Notes under the pieces: model-generated
What the model was told of the DNA's origin: nothing
The model's database searches: none
Seen by the model: only the letters and a program-made list of their open reading frames with translations
Program-made: the position numbers and the translations under genes
NCBI RefSeq assembly: GCF_030411995.1
Contig: NZ_JASNRC010000002.1
Span: 248,001 to 312,000 of the forward strand
Reading direction: 5' to 3'
Length of the DNA: 64,000 bases
Origin: Massilia sp. YIM B02769
GTDB lineage: Bacteria > Pseudomonadota > Gammaproteobacteria > Burkholderiales > Burkholderiaceae_D
Shown: in pieces, positions 33,875 through 43,928 of the stretch
Position numbering within the stretch: position 1 is the stretch's first letter
How the letters are laid out: the number at the start of each line of letters is the position of its first letter

Positions 33875-34894
33875 TTAGTTCAGCGGCTGCCCCAAGCTTA
33901 CCAAGAAACGGTCGCACTCGGCAGGCAGCGGCGCCTGCAAGGTCATCTTCGCGCCGGTATCCGGGTGCGTGAAGGTGATCTTGTAGGCGTGCAGGAACAT
34001 GCGGCGCAGTGCACCGCGTGTTTCCGTGGCTTTCTGCAGCTGCTTGTTGAGTGCGAAATCGCCGTACTTCTCGTCACCAAGGATGGGGAAGCCGGACGAA
34101 GCCAGATGAACGCGGATCTGGTGGGTACGCCCGGTCTTCAATTCGGCTTCCAGCAAGGCAAACCCGGGCCACTTGCGCAGCAGGCTGAACACCGTATGCG
34201 ACTCCATGCCGCCGGCCTGCACCACCACGCGGCGCTCGCCATCCGGCGTGCTGTATTTATGCAGCGGCAACTTCACGTGCTGGCGCTTGTTCACCCAGTC
34301 GCCCGTCACGGCGGCCAGGTAGCGTTTATCCGTATGGCCGTCGCGCATCTGCTCGTGCAAATTGGTCAGTGCCGAGCGCTTCTTGGCCAGCAGCAGCAAG
34401 CCCGAGGTTTCGCGGTCGAGGCGGTGCACCAGCTCCAGGAACTTGGCATCGGGCCGCGCCGCGCGCAGTTGCTCGATCACGCCGTAGGACACGCCCGAGC
34501 CGCCGTGCACGGCCACGCCGGCCGGCTTGTCGATCACCAGCAGGTGGCTGTCTTCGTGCACGATGCGGAATTCGGCGCCCGGCACCGGGGCCGTGCTGGC
34601 CTTTTCGGCGACGCGGATTGGCGGGATACGCACCAGGTCGCCCGCTTCCAGGCGATACAGCTGGTCGATCCGGCCCTTGTTGACCCGCACCTCGCCCGAG
34701 CGCAGGATGCGGTAAATATGGCTCTTCGGAACGCCCTTGCACACGCGCAGCAGGTAATTATCGATGCGCTGACCGGCTTCTTCTTCGGTAATCGTGACGA
34801 AACTTGCTGCCAATGCCTGTGATGAAGGGGGAACAACACCGTTTTGCATCTTCATTTGCCCTGTCTTCCCAGAAATTCTCTCTAAGTCCTTCAT
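33875..34894 (-). CDS. rluC: 23S rRNA pseudouridine synthase RluC
   Basis: A 339-residue enzyme that makes pseudouridines in domain V of 23S rRNA. An S4 domain (about 40-100, QRIDNYLLRVCKGVPKSHIY) precedes the catalytic domain. The motif HRLDRETSGLLLL holds the active Asp, and GRTHQIRVHLASSGFPILGD is the second RluA-family signature. Three in-frame starts are possible: 34894, 34855 and 34849. The later ones have a better purine-rich lead and give a more typical length. It is divergent from rne, as in E. coli and many relatives, and opens a four-gene minus-strand unit. Confidence 0.94.
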   Translation of the reverse strand: MKDLERISGKTGQMKMQNGVVPPSSQALAASFVTITEEEAGQRIDNYLLRVCKGVPKSHIYRILRSGEVRVNKGRIDQLYRLEAGDLVRIPPIRVAEKASTAPVPGAEFRIVHEDSHLLVIDKPAGVAVHGGSGVSYGVIEQLRAARPDAKFLELVHRLDRETSGLLLLAKKRSALTNLHEQMRDGHTDKRYLAAVTGDWVNKRQHVKLPLHKYSTPDGERRVVVQAGGMESHTVFSLLRKWPGFALLEAELKTGRTHQIRVHLASSGFPILGDEKYGDFALNKQLQKATETRGALRRMFLHAYKITFTHPDTGAKMTLQAPLPAECDRFLVSLGQPLN

Positions 34895-35535
34895 TTTGAA
34901 TATATAATCGACAGGCGGCGGTGAAACCTCTGCAGGTGTAAGAATTAAAACGATATTTTACACAGGGGCGCGTTCCATCGGCCCCGCTGGCATGCAAATT
35001 CGATGGAAAAAACGTGTACGCACATTCCTGCGTGGATCAGGGTTGCACCGCAGTTGTAATCGGATCACGCGCAGGAGTGCCGGATTGGATTGTTTGGAAC
35101 TGTAAGGATAAGTACCGGCAAGCCTGTTGTTAAGCGGGCTCGCCGGTTGATGGTGTCGATAACGCTTGTCGTTCGCCCGACCCGATGTAAGCCTCATCCG
35201 TAAGGCTGGAGAAGAAGGCTGATTTTATCGCCTGTAGATCGTAGTCTTGGTATGTAAGCTGGCACGGTTTGGCTGGTTGTTGCGCGCACCGCCTGGCTGA
35301 CTCTGTTGCGCCGCTCCTGAAGCGGCCCGGGTACAGCTACAGTTGCGGCGTGCCCTCGGCATGACGATCGACCCCATTCGCGCCCTGTGGCGGCAGCGAC
35401 GCCTGTTGCGTTGCCGGCCCCCACGCCCGGGCATACACCCCCTCCTCCAGCTCTCCCCTCCCGCGTATGTCCCTGTACTTTGGCCGCCCTGGCAAGGCGG
35501 CCTGGCACGGCCCACGGGCCGCGGAGTTTATAAAA
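34895..35535. other. rluC-rne intergenic region with long rne leader
   Basis: This 641-bp region has no gene. An AT-rich core at 34895-34960 includes a perfect TATAAT at 34903-34908 on the plus strand. If this is the rne -10 element, the rne transcript has a leader of about 620 nt. RNase E genes are known to have long leaders used for autoregulation in E. coli, so this would fit. The -35 box is poor, so this is only a suggestion. The rest of the leader is GC-rich and can fold. Confidence 0.5.
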
Positions 35536-38500
35536 ATGAAACGTATGTTGTTTAACGCTACGCAGCAAGAGGAGCTGCGCGTAGCGATCGTCGATGGCCA
35601 GAAACTGATCGACATCGATATCGAAACGGCCGGACGCGAACAGCGCAAGTCGAATATCTACAAGGGTGTCATCACCCGCATCGAACCCTCCCTCGAAGCC
35701 TGCTTCGTTTCCTACGGCGAAGACCGCCACGGCTTCCTCCCCTTCAAAGAAGTTGCCCGCACTTATTTCCGTGACGGCGTCGACGTGCGTAACTGCTCGA
35801 TCAAGGAAGCCCTGCGCGAAGGCCAGGAAATCATGGTCCAGGTCGAGAAAGAGGAACGCGGCAACAAAGGCGCCGCCCTCACCTCCTTCATCTCGCTGGC
35901 CGGCCGCTACCTGGTGCTGATGCCGAACAACCCGCGCGGCGGCGGCGTGTCGCGCCGTGTGGAAGGTGAAGAGCGCCAGGAACTGCGCGAAACCATGGAC
36001 AAGCTCGACCTGCCAACCGGCATGTCGGTGATTGCCCGCACCGCCGGCATCGGCCGCAACGTCGAAGAACTGCAGTGGGACCTGAACTACCTGATGCAGC
36101 TGTGGCGCGCCATCGAAGGCGCCGGCAAATCGGCCGCCGGTCCTTTCCTGATCTATCAAGAGTCGTCGCTGGTCATCCGCGCGATCCGCGATTATTTCCA
36201 GCCTGACATCGGCGAAGTCCTGATCGACACCGACGAGATCTACGACCAGGCCCAGCAGTTCATGAGCCACGTGATGCCCGACATGGCGCACCGCGTGAAG
36301 CGCTACAGCGACGACGTGCCGCTGTTCTCGCGTTTCCAGATCGAACACCAGATCGAAACCGCCTACGCGCGCACCGTGCCGCTGCCATCGGGCGGCGCGA
36401 TCGTCATCGACCACACCGAAGCCCTGGTCTCCATCGACGTCAACTCGGCGCGCGCCACGCGCGGCTCGGACATCGAGACCACCGCCTTCAACACCAACTG
36501 CGAAGCGGCCGATGAGGTTGCCCGCCAGCTGCGCCTGCGCGACCTGGGCGGCTTGATCGTCATCGACTTCATCGACATGGAAGTGGCGAAGAACCAGCGC
36601 GAAGTCGAGCAGCGCCTGAAGGATGCGCTGCACCACGACCGCGCTCGCGTGCAGATGGGCAAGATTTCCCGGTTCGGCCTGATGGAACTGTCGCGCCAGC
36701 GCCTGCGTCCTTCGCTGTCGGAAGGCTCGCACGTGACTTGCCCGCGCTGCTCGGGCACCGGCCACATCCGCGATACCGAATCCTCGGCCCTGCAAGTCCT
36801 GCGCATCATCCAGGAAGAGGCCATGAAGGAAAACTCGGCCACCATCCACGTCCAGGTGCCGGTCGACGTCGCGGCGTTCCTGCTGAACGAGAAGCGCGGC
36901 GAAGTCCTGAAGATCGAGAACCGCCACCGCATCACCGTGATCCTGGTGCCGAACAAGCACCTCGACACCCCGCACTACAAGCTCGAGCGCATCAAGCACG
37001 ACGATCCGCGCCTGGAAGACGCCGCCGCCAGCTACACCCTGGCCGAGACCGCCGAAACCGACATGGCCTACAGCAAGCGCCAGAAGGAAGAAGCCAAGCC
37101 GCGCCAGGAAGCCGTGGTCAAGAGCATCACCCCGGCCCAGCCGGCCCCGGTGGTCGACCGCAGCGAGCCTGTAAAACCTGCCAAGCCGGTCGAACCGCCG
37201 GTCGTGGCCGCACCTGTTGCCCCGGCCCCGGTCGGCTTCATGGCCAAGCTGAAGAGCTTCTTCTTCGGCGCACCGGAACCTGTCGCCCCGCCGCCGGCGC
37301 CGGTCGAGCCGGTCAAGCCTGCCGCTCCTGCCCAGTCGGAACGCAACGGCGACCGCAATGGCCGTGGCCCGCGTGCCCGCAATGGCCGCAACGGCAAGCC
37401 CGGCCGCGAACGTGATGAACGCGACCTGAGCGCCAAGCCTGGCGTCGACGAGACCGCCAAGGCCGAACGCGAAGAAAAAGCGCCGCGCCCACCGCGTCCG
37501 CCGCGTGAAGCCCGCGAACCGCGCGCACCGCGTGAGCCGCGCGAGCAGCTCGATACGGCCCAGGCCGCCGCCGCAGGTACGACTGCGGCTCCACGCGCCG
37601 AGCGTGGCGAACGCCAGGAACGCGCCGAACGCGGCGAGCGCCAGGAACGCGCACCGCGCCAGCCGCGCGAGCGTGGCGAACGCAGCCAGCCGGTGGAAAC
37701 CAAGGCCGAGGAACTGAACGCGGTCGAGGCGATCCCGACGCCGGTGAGCGAACTGTCGACCACCACGCCGCACGGCGACCAGCTCGATCACGCGGTGAAA
37801 GCCGTGGTCTCGACCGGCCCTAACGGCGAGGAACTCGATGCCGAAGGCGGCGACGAGCCGCGCCGCCGCCGCCGCCGCGGTGGCCGCAACCGCAACCGCC
37901 GCGACCGCGACCAGGCCGAAGGCATGGAAGCGGGCGAACACGGCGAGCACGACGGCACCCCGGCATTCACCCCGGTTGCCGACGAAGAAGCCGCCAAGGT
38001 GCAAGCCGCCGCTGCCGCCGAGAAATCGGGCCGCAAGCCGCGTGCACCGAAGCAGGACAAACAGGCGCCATGGCCCTTCCCGACCGCTGCTTCGGTAGCG
38101 GCCGCCCAGGCCAAGGCTGCGGCGAAAGCCGCGCCGGCTGCCGCTGCTCCTGCTTCTGCCGCTGCTCCTGCCGCTGCTTCGGCTGAGGCCGCCGCACCTG
38201 CGGTGCAGGCGCCGACCGCCGACGCCTGGTTCTTCCCGACCGCGGCATCGATGGCGCCACGCCAGGCGCAGCCGGCTGTCGAGCCAGTTGCACCGGCGAC
38301 CGAGCCTGTTGCCATTGCCGATGTACCCGTGGTGGCTGCACCTTTGGCCGCACCAGCTGTTGCACCGGTTGCCGAACCTGCTGCTGCCCCGGCCGCTCCT
38401 GCCCCGGCTGTCGCTGAACCGGCACCAGTTGCCGCGCCGGTTGCCGCGCCGCTGAAAGCCGAGCCGGCACCGGCCCAGGCCGCGGTTGCACCTGCACCTG

Positions 38501-38700
38501 CACCTGCAGCCGCGTCGGGCAATCTCGACGAGATGCTCGGCAGCGCCGGCCTGACCCTGGCTGCGACCGATCCTGCCAAGCTGCGTGCAGCCCAGGAAGC
38601 CGCTGCCGCGGCAGCCGCCCCGGTCCGCCTCGGCCGTGCCCGCAAGCCGGTCGTGGCGCCGGTCGACGAGCCGCTGATCCAGGTCGATACGCGCCAATAA
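35536..38700 (+). CDS. rne: Ribonuclease E
   Basis: A 1054-residue endoribonuclease that starts mRNA decay and processes rRNA and tRNA precursors. The ATG at 35536 follows GGAG and gives the standard [21 protein letters not shown] start. The S1 domain (about 35-120), the RNase H and DNase-like regions, and the zinc-link Cys pair in CPRCSGTG are present. The catalytic Asp residues lie in SIDVNSAR and VIDFIDME. After about residue 520 the C-terminal half is a low-complexity scaffold. It includes an Arg-rich RNA-binding stretch and long Ala/Pro segments, with the motif FPTAAS occurring twice (about 850 and 900). The length is similar to the E. coli enzyme (1061). It is divergent from rluC and ends at a strong terminator. 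Confidence 0.97.
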   Translation: MKRMLFNATQQEELRVAIVDGQKLIDIDIETAGREQRKSNIYKGVITRIEPSLEACFVSYGEDRHGFLPFKEVARTYFRDGVDVRNCSIKEALREGQEIMVQVEKEERGNKGAALTSFISLAGRYLVLMPNNPRGGGVSRRVEGEERQELRETMDKLDLPTGMSVIARTAGIGRNVEELQWDLNYLMQLWRAIEGAGKSAAGPFLIYQESSLVIRAIRDYFQPDIGEVLIDTDEIYDQAQQFMSHVMPDMAHRVKRYSDDVPLFSRFQIEHQIETAYARTVPLPSGGAIVIDHTEALVSIDVNSARATRGSDIETTAFNTNCEAADEVARQLRLRDLGGLIVIDFIDMEVAKNQREVEQRLKDALHHDRARVQMGKISRFGLMELSRQRLRPSLSEGSHVTCPRCSGTGHIRDTESSALQVLRIIQEEAMKENSATIHVQVPVDVAAFLLNEKRGEVLKIENRHRITVILVPNKHLDTPHYKLERIKHDDPRLEDAAASYTLAETAETDMAYSKRQKEEAKPRQEAVVKSITPAQPAPVVDRSEPVKPAKPVEPPVVAAPVAPAPVGFMAKLKSFFFGAPEPVAPPPAPVEPVKPAAPAQSERNGDRNGRGPRARNGRNGKPGRERDERDLSAKPGVDETAKAEREEKAPRPPRPPREAREPRAPREPREQLDTAQAAAAGTTAAPRAERGERQERAERGERQERAPRQPRERGERSQPVETKAEELNAVEAIPTPVSELSTTTPHGDQLDHAVKAVVSTGPNGEELDAEGGDEPRRRRRRGGRNRNRRDRDQAEGMEAGEHGEHDGTPAFTPVADEEAAKVQAAAAAEKSGRKPRAPKQDKQAPWPFPTAASVAAAQAKAAAKAAPAAAAPASAAAPAAASAEAAAPAVQAPTADAWFFPTAASMAPRQAQPAVEPVAPATEPVAIADVPVVAAPLAAPAVAPVAEPAAAPAAPAPAVAEPAPVAAPVAAPLKAEPAPAQAAVAPAPAPAAASGNLDEMLGSAGLTLAATDPAKLRAAQEAAAAAAAPVRLGRARKPVVAPVDEPLIQVDTRQ

Positions 38701-38724
38701 GCCTTTGCTTCATTGCAAGGCATG

Positions 38725-38752
38725 AAAGGGAAGCCTCCGGGCTTCCCTTTTT
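38725..38752 (+). terminator. Rho-independent terminator after rne
   Basis: A perfect 11-bp stem AAAGGGAAGCC/GGCTTCCCTTT with TCCG loop is followed by T residues, 24 bp after the rne stop. Confidence 0.95.
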
Positions 38753-38824
38753 CATTGACGCCCCCATCTATGCCTGATCCGGCGCCTCTCCTGTGCGCTT
38801 TCCCCCCGCATGCTATCGTATCGC

Positions 38825-39934
38825 ATGGCTGAAAAAATCATCGTGCTGAACGACCTGCGCTCGCCCGCGCTGTCCGTTCCCGCAACTCCCGAACACCCCA
38901 CCGGCCAGCTGGCCGATGCCCTTGCGCGTCCACTGCACGACCTGCGCATCTCCGTGACCGACCGCTGCAATTTCCGTTGCGTGTATTGCATGCCGAAGGA
39001 AGTCTTCGGCAAGGACTACCCCTACCTGCCGCACGGCGATTTGCTGTCGTTCGAGGAAATCACGCGGGTAGCGCGCATCTTCATCGCCCACGGCGTCGAA
39101 AAGATCCGCCTCACCGGCGGCGAACCGCTGCTGCGCAAGAACCTGGAACACCTGGTGGCGATGCTGCGTGCCCTGCCCACCGTCTCCGGCCGTCCGCTCG
39201 ACCTGACGCTCACCACCAACGGCTCGATCCTGGCGCGCAAGGCGCAAGCCCTGAAAGATGCCGGCCTGGATCGCGTGACGGTGTCGCTCGACGCCCTCGA
39301 CGACGCCGTCTTCAAGCGCATGAACGACGTCGACTTCGCCGTGGCCGACGTGCTGAAGGGGATCGAAGCCGCGCATGCCGTGGGACTCGGTCCGATCAAG
39401 GTCAACATGGTGGTCAAGCGCGGCAGCAACGACGACCAGATCGTGCCGATGGCGCGCCACTTCAAGGGCTCGCCCGTGATCCTGCGCTTCATCGAATACA
39501 TGGACGTCGGCGCCTCGAACGGCTGGAACATGGACGAAGTGGTGCCCTCAGGCGAAGTGGTGCAGCGCATCGGCGCCGAGCTGCCGCTGGCGCCTTTGGG
39601 CGCCAACTACAGCGGCGAAACCGCGGCGCGCTGGCGCTACCTCGATGGCGGCGGCGAAATCGGCGTCATCTCCTCGGTGACCGGCGCCTTCTGCAAGGAT
39701 TGCAGCCGCATGCGCCTGTCGACGGAAGGCAAGCTCTACACCTGCCTGTTCGCCACCCGCGGCCACGATCTGCGCGCCCTGCTGCGTGCCGGGCATGACG
39801 ACCTCGCCATCTCCGGCGCCGTCGCGCGCCTGTGGCGCGGGCGCGACGACCGCTATTCCGAAACACGCACCATCAACACCGACGGCCTGCAACGCGGCGC
39901 ACGACGCGTCGAAATGTCCTACATCGGCGGTTAA
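38825..39934 (+). CDS. moaA: GTP 3',8-cyclase MoaA (molybdenum cofactor)
   Basis: A 369-residue radical SAM enzyme that, with MoaC, makes cyclic pyranopterin monophosphate from GTP, the first step of molybdopterin synthesis. The SAM-cluster motif is C48-x3-C52-x2-C55 ([12 protein letters not shown]). The C-terminal second cluster cysteines lie in [11 protein letters not shown] and YTCLF. The protein ends in Gly-Gly (SYIGG), which is needed for activity in the family. The start is 38825 ([10 protein letters not shown]), with an in-frame ATG at 38810; neither has a clear ribosome site. The next gene starts 4 bp after its stop and is also a molybdenum-cofactor gene. Confidence 0.96.
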   Translation: MAEKIIVLNDLRSPALSVPATPEHPTGQLADALARPLHDLRISVTDRCNFRCVYCMPKEVFGKDYPYLPHGDLLSFEEITRVARIFIAHGVEKIRLTGGEPLLRKNLEHLVAMLRALPTVSGRPLDLTLTTNGSILARKAQALKDAGLDRVTVSLDALDDAVFKRMNDVDFAVADVLKGIEAAHAVGLGPIKVNMVVKRGSNDDQIVPMARHFKGSPVILRFIEYMDVGASNGWNMDEVVPSGEVVQRIGAELPLAPLGANYSGETAARWRYLDGGGEIGVISSVTGAFCKDCSRMRLSTEGKLYTCLFATRGHDLRALLRAGHDDLAISGAVARLWRGRDDRYSETRTINTDGLQRGARRVEMSYIGG

Positions 39935-39938
39935 AAAA

Positions 39939-41816
39939 ATGAACAAGAAAGCATCGATCAGCGGGTTGATCCTCGCGGGCGGACGCGGCTCGCGCATGGG
40001 CCACGTCGACAAGGGCCTGCAAGCCTTCCGTGGTACGACCATGGCGGCCCACGTGCTGGCGCGCCTGGCGCCGCAGGTGGCAAGCGTCGCCATCAACGCC
40101 AACCAGAACCTCGACACCTATGCCGCCTTCGGCATGCCGGTGTGGCAAGACGACCTGGCCGGCTTTGCCGGGCCATTGGCCGGCCTGGAGACCGGACTGC
40201 GGCGCTGCCAGACGCCGTATCTGCTGACCGCGCCCTGCGATTCGCCCTTCCTGCCTCTGGACCTGGCCGAGCGCCTGCTGGCCGCGCTGGAAGAACAGGA
40301 CGCCGATCTCGCCTTTGCCGCCACCGGGGAGCCGGGCATGCGGGTGCAGGCGCATCCGGTGTTCTGCCTGGTGAAGACGGCGCTGCTGCCGGTCTTGTCG
40401 TCCTACCTGGCAGAAGGCGGTCGGCGCATGGATGGCTGGTACAAGGACGTGAAGGCGGTCGAGGTGCTGTTCGAGGATGTGGATGCTTTCCGCAACATCA
40501 ACACGCTCGACGAGCTGCACAGCCTGGACACGAGCCGGCCACCGCGCCTGGCCGACGTGACGGGCTGTTTATCGGCCTACGATCCCGAGGCGCTGCCGGT
40601 GCGCGACGCCCAGCGCATCATCCGCGAATTCGTGCAGCCGGTCGCCGCCGTCGAGCAGGTGGCCTTGCGCGCCGCCCTCGGCCGCGTGCTGGCGCGCGAC
40701 ATCGTCTCGCCGATCAACGTGCCGGCGCACGACAACTCGGCGATGGACGGCTATGCGCTGCGCGGCGGCGACCTGGCGCCGGACGGCGACACGCACCTGA
40801 AGGTGGTCGGCACCGTATATGCCGGGAGGCCTTCCGAGGCGGCGCCGGGACCGGGCGAATGCGTGCGCATCATGACCGGCGGCGTCATGCCCGAGGGGTG
40901 CGACAGCGTGGTGCCGCAGGAATTCGTGGCGCAGGAAAGTGCGGATGCGATCGTGCTCGGCGCCGGCACCATCCGTGCCGGCGACAACCGCCGCTTCGCC
41001 GGCGAGGATTTGAAAGCCGGCAGCGCGGCGCTAAAAGCCGGCAAGATCATCCGCCCGGCCGACCTGGGCCTGGTCGCCTCGCTCGGCATTGCCGAAGTGC
41101 CCGTCGTGCGGCGCCTGCGCGTGGCCTTCTTCTCGACCGGCGACGAACTGCGCTCGATCGGCCAGGCGCTCGACACCGGCAGCGTCTACGACAGCAACCG
41201 CTACACCATCTACGGCATGCTGCAGCGCCTGGGCTGCGAGATCGTCGACATGGGCATCGTGCGCGACGACCCGGCCGCGCTGGAAGCGGCCCTGCGTACG
41301 GCCTGCGAGAATGCGGATGCGATCATCACTTCGGGCGGCGTCTCGGTGGGCGCGGCCGACTACACGCGCCAGATCATGGCGCGCCTGGGCGACGTCACCT
41401 TCTGGAAGATCGGCATGCGGCCGGGGCGTCCGCTGGCGTTCGGCCGCATCGGCTCGAACGGGCGCAGCGCCTTCCTGTTCGGCCTGCCGGGCAATCCGGT
41501 GGCGGTGATGGTGTCGTTCTACTTCTTCGCGCGCGAAGCCCTGTTGCGCATGATGGGCGCCGAGGCGCCGCTGCCGCTGCTGCGTGCGCGCTCGGCAGGC
41601 GCGATCCGCAAGAAACCCGGCCGCACCGAATACCAGCGCGGCATCCTGACGCACGGCGAGGACGGCATGCCGCAGGTGCGTATCACCGGCTCGCAAGGCT
41701 CGGGCATCTTGCGCTCGATGTCGGAGGCGAACTGCATGGTGGTGCTGCATGATGAGCAGGGCAATGTCGGCGCCGGTGACATGGTCGACGTAATGCTATT
41801 TGAAGGCTTGCTATAA
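39939..41816 (+). CDS. mobA-moeA: Fused MobA-MoeA molybdenum cofactor protein
   Basis: One uninterrupted 625-codon frame contains two complete enzymes of molybdenum cofactor assembly. Residues about 1-195 are MobA, which transfers GMP to the cofactor: LILAGGRGSRMGHVDKGL at the nucleotide site, then TAPCDSPFLP and FRNINTLDEL at the end. Residues about 208-625 are MoeA, which inserts molybdate: VPAHDNSAMDGYALRGG, then TSGGVSVGAADY and FLFGLPGNPVAVMVS. The junction is LHSLDTSRPPRLADVTGC with no stop and no obvious internal start. MobA and MoeA are separate proteins in most bacteria. The MobA start ATG at 39939 lies 4 bp after moaA. It may be a true fusion or two genes joined by loss of a stop. 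Confidence 0.88.
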   Translation: MNKKASISGLILAGGRGSRMGHVDKGLQAFRGTTMAAHVLARLAPQVASVAINANQNLDTYAAFGMPVWQDDLAGFAGPLAGLETGLRRCQTPYLLTAPCDSPFLPLDLAERLLAALEEQDADLAFAATGEPGMRVQAHPVFCLVKTALLPVLSSYLAEGGRRMDGWYKDVKAVEVLFEDVDAFRNINTLDELHSLDTSRPPRLADVTGCLSAYDPEALPVRDAQRIIREFVQPVAAVEQVALRAALGRVLARDIVSPINVPAHDNSAMDGYALRGGDLAPDGDTHLKVVGTVYAGRPSEAAPGPGECVRIMTGGVMPEGCDSVVPQEFVAQESADAIVLGAGTIRAGDNRRFAGEDLKAGSAALKAGKIIRPADLGLVASLGIAEVPVVRRLRVAFFSTGDELRSIGQALDTGSVYDSNRYTIYGMLQRLGCEIVDMGIVRDDPAALEAALRTACENADAIITSGGVSVGAADYTRQIMARLGDVTFWKIGMRPGRPLAFGRIGSNGRSAFLFGLPGNPVAVMVSFYFFAREALLRMMGAEAPLPLLRARSAGAIRKKPGRTEYQRGILTHGEDGMPQVRITGSQGSGILRSMSEANCMVVLHDEQGNVGAGDMVDVMLFEGLL

Positions 41817-41833
41817 CGATTAACGTTGATACA

Positions 41834-41862
41834 CGTAGGGTGGGCGCCCTGTGCCCACGCGT
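41834..41862 (+). repeat. REP hairpin left of the RAYT gene, forward orientation
   Basis: CGTAGGGTGGGCGCC-CTG-TGCCCACGCG folds into a GTGGGC/GCCCAC stem. It lies 18 bp after the mobA-moeA stop and 41 bp from the end of the transposase gene. Confidence 0.85.
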
Positions 41863-41902
41863 TATGTATGCGGACCGGCTCCCCGTCCTACGGCCTTCCA
41901 CC

Positions 41903-42442
41903 TTACTCAATCCACATCGCTTCCACCTGCCGCGTCCCACCCCAATCCGCTGGATACACCCCATTTTTCACATACCGATGAAACGTCGAATACGGCCAAT
42001 CCGCCACATTCGCCACGTGCCCATGCTTCACGGGATTGAAATGAATGTAATCCATGTGCCGCTCAAAATCGCGGTCATCGCGAATTTCGTGCTCATGGAA
42101 GCGCCGTTGCCAGATCGAAGCGTCGCGATGCTTGATGCGCGATGGAGTTCGCGCGCCGGTTGACACTGTGGAGACTAGTGCAAACCGGGACACGGAACTC
42201 TTGATGATGGACCAGCGGGTCGAATAGTCCGTGTCGCCGTCAGGCAGGGTCCAGATGCAGTGCAAGTGATCAGGCATCAGCACCCAGGCATCGATCTCGA
42301 ACGGCCGTGATTGGCGGACGTCTTCAATCGCCCGGCGCAAGGCCGAGCGAATGGGTGGGAGACAAAGGATCGGGCGCCGGTGATAAGACACCAGCGTGAA
42401 GAAATAGGTGGTGCCGGTGCGGGCGCGGCGGTAACGGGACAT
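41903..42442 (-). CDS. REP-associated tyrosine transposase (RAYT)
   Basis: A 179-residue single-strand DNA nuclease of the IS200/IS605-like Y1 group specialised on REP hairpins. The HUH motif is MPDHLHCIWTLPDG, with the two metal-binding His. The catalytic Tyr lies in HMDYIHFNPVKHG, a hallmark of RAYTs. The N-terminus MSRYRRARTGTTYFFTLV, starting at the ATG at 42442, and the ending WPYSTFHRYVKNGVYPADWG are also typical. The frame is intact. The gene is flanked by REP hairpins of opposite orientation, 41 bp after its stop and about 80 bp before its start, and related hairpins occur across the window. The enzyme probably cut and spread these elements. Confidence 0.93.
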   Translation of the reverse strand: MSRYRRARTGTTYFFTLVSYHRRPILCLPPIRSALRRAIEDVRQSRPFEIDAWVLMPDHLHCIWTLPDGDTDYSTRWSIIKSSVSRFALVSTVSTGARTPSRIKHRDASIWQRRFHEHEIRDDRDFERHMDYIHFNPVKHGHVANVADWPYSTFHRYVKNGVYPADWGGTRQVEAMWIE

Positions 42443-42523
42443 GGTGGCGCGCATTGTAGAGGACGCGTTAAAGCCGTTCGATACGATGGTGAATGATGAA
42501 TGAGGCGCGTCAATACCGATTTC

Positions 42524-42551
42524 CGCGTGGGCACGGGGCGCCCACCCTACG
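42524..42551 (-). repeat. REP hairpin right of the RAYT gene, reverse orientation
   Basis: CGCGTGGGCACGGGGCGCCCACCCTACG is the reverse of the left REP, so the transposase gene lies between inverted copies. It is about 45 bp from the end of rmuC. Confidence 0.85.
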
Positions 42552-42595
42552 ATGTCATCCTGATTGGCTAAAATACCGTATTAGGTACGCGACGC

Positions 42596-43927
42596 TCAGT
42601 CGTCGCGCTCCGCGTTGTCCGGCCCCAGCATCAGTTGCGCCGCTTCGCTCGGCAAGGCCTCCACCGACTTCAGCTTGCGCGCCATCTGGCGGCTGCGCAC
42701 TTCGGCGCTTTCGATGTTCTTCGCGGCCTTTTCCAGCGTGGCCTTGGTGGCGGCCAGCACGTCGCCGAACTTGGCGAATTCGGTCTTCACCGCGCCCAGC
42801 ACCTGCCACACTTCCGACGAGCGTTTTTCCAGCGCCAGGGTGCGGAAGCCCATCTGCAGGCTGTTCAGCAAGGCGGTCAGGGTCGACGGGCCGGCAATCG
42901 TCACGCGCAGGGAGCGCTGCAGCTCGTCCGCCAGGCCCGGACGGCGCATCACTTCCGCATACAAGCCTTCGGTCGGCAGGAACAGGATGGCGAAGTCGGT
43001 GGTCTGCGGCGGCGAGACGTACTTGTCGCAGATGGTCTTGGCTTCATTGCGCACCGCGCGTTCGAGTTCGGCGCCGAAGCGCGCCACGCCGTCGGCGTCG
43101 GCCCGGTCCTGGGCTTCCAGCAGGCGTTCGTACTGCTCCTTCGGGAACTTGGCGTCGATCGGCAGCCACAGTGGCGCGCCGCCATCGACCACGCCCGGCA
43201 GCTTGATCGCGAATTCCACGCGCGCGTTCGAACCGAGCACGGTCTCGACGTTCTTGGCGTACTGGTCGACGGTGAGTACCTGCTCGAGCAGCATCTCCAG
43301 CTGGACTTCGCCCCAGGTGCCGCGCGTCTTCACGTTGGTCAGCACGCGCTTCAAATCGCCCACGCCGATGGCCAGCTGCTGCATTTCGCCCAGGCCCTGG
43401 TGCACCTTTTCCAGACGTTCGGAGACATGGCGGAAGGATTCGGTCAGGCGCGTTTCCAGCGTCGTGTGCAGCTTTTCGTCGACGGTCTGGCGCATTTCTT
43501 CCAGGCGCTTGGCATTGTCCAGTTGCAGGTCGCGGATCTTGGTTTCCAGGGTCGCGCGCACTTCCAGCATGCGCTGGGCATTCGATTCGGTGAGGTTGGC
43601 CAGGGTCTGCTGCAGGGTGTCGGCGAAACGTTTCAGGGCGCGCGCCTGCTCCTCGCGTCCGCCGGCCGCATGCAGCTGCATCTGCTGGCGCATGCTGTCG
43701 AGCTGCTGGACGGTGGCCGCCTGGTGCTGGGCCATGTGGCCGGCCAATTCCTGGCGCGTGGCCTGGGCGCTGTGCTGGAGTTCTAGGCGCAGTTCGCGCT
43801 CGACGCGTTCGAACTGCTGGCCGCTGCCTTCCGCGCTGCCGCCGCGTGCGCGCAGCAGCACCAGCACCTGGAGCACGATCACGACCAGCGCCGCCGCCAG
43901 CAGCGCCGCGAATTGAAGGGTGCTCAT
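42596..43927 (-). CDS. rmuC: RmuC-family DNA recombination protein
   Basis: A 443-residue member of the RmuC family, which limits rearrangements at inverted repeats; the C-terminal core is predicted to be nuclease-like. An N-terminal membrane helix (about 6-26, FAALLAAALVVIVLQVLVLL) is followed by a long coiled coil (about 35-190, heavy in Arg, Gln and Glu). The conserved domain reads NVKTRGTWGEVQLEMLLEQ, PIDAKFPKEQYERLL and FLPTEGLYAEV. Size is normal. Its start is 1 bp after the end of the hemoglobin gene upstream, so they are co-transcribed. A gene linked to stability of inverted repeats next to a REP transposase is a notable coincidence. Confidence 0.95.
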   Translation of the reverse strand: MSTLQFAALLAAALVVIVLQVLVLLRARGGSAEGSGQQFERVERELRLELQHSAQATRQELAGHMAQHQAATVQQLDSMRQQMQLHAAGGREEQARALKRFADTLQQTLANLTESNAQRMLEVRATLETKIRDLQLDNAKRLEEMRQTVDEKLHTTLETRLTESFRHVSERLEKVHQGLGEMQQLAIGVGDLKRVLTNVKTRGTWGEVQLEMLLEQVLTVDQYAKNVETVLGSNARVEFAIKLPGVVDGGAPLWLPIDAKFPKEQYERLLEAQDRADADGVARFGAELERAVRNEAKTICDKYVSPPQTTDFAILFLPTEGLYAEVMRRPGLADELQRSLRVTIAGPSTLTALLNSLQMGFRTLALEKRSSEVWQVLGAVKTEFAKFGDVLAATKATLEKAAKNIESAEVRSRQMARKLKSVEALPSEAAQLMLGPDNAERDD

Positions 43928-43928
43928 C

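Noticed and set aside
35194-38697. A 1167-codon open frame antisense to rne
   Set aside because: It mirrors the Ala/Pro/Arg-rich codons of RNase E and has no recognisable content.
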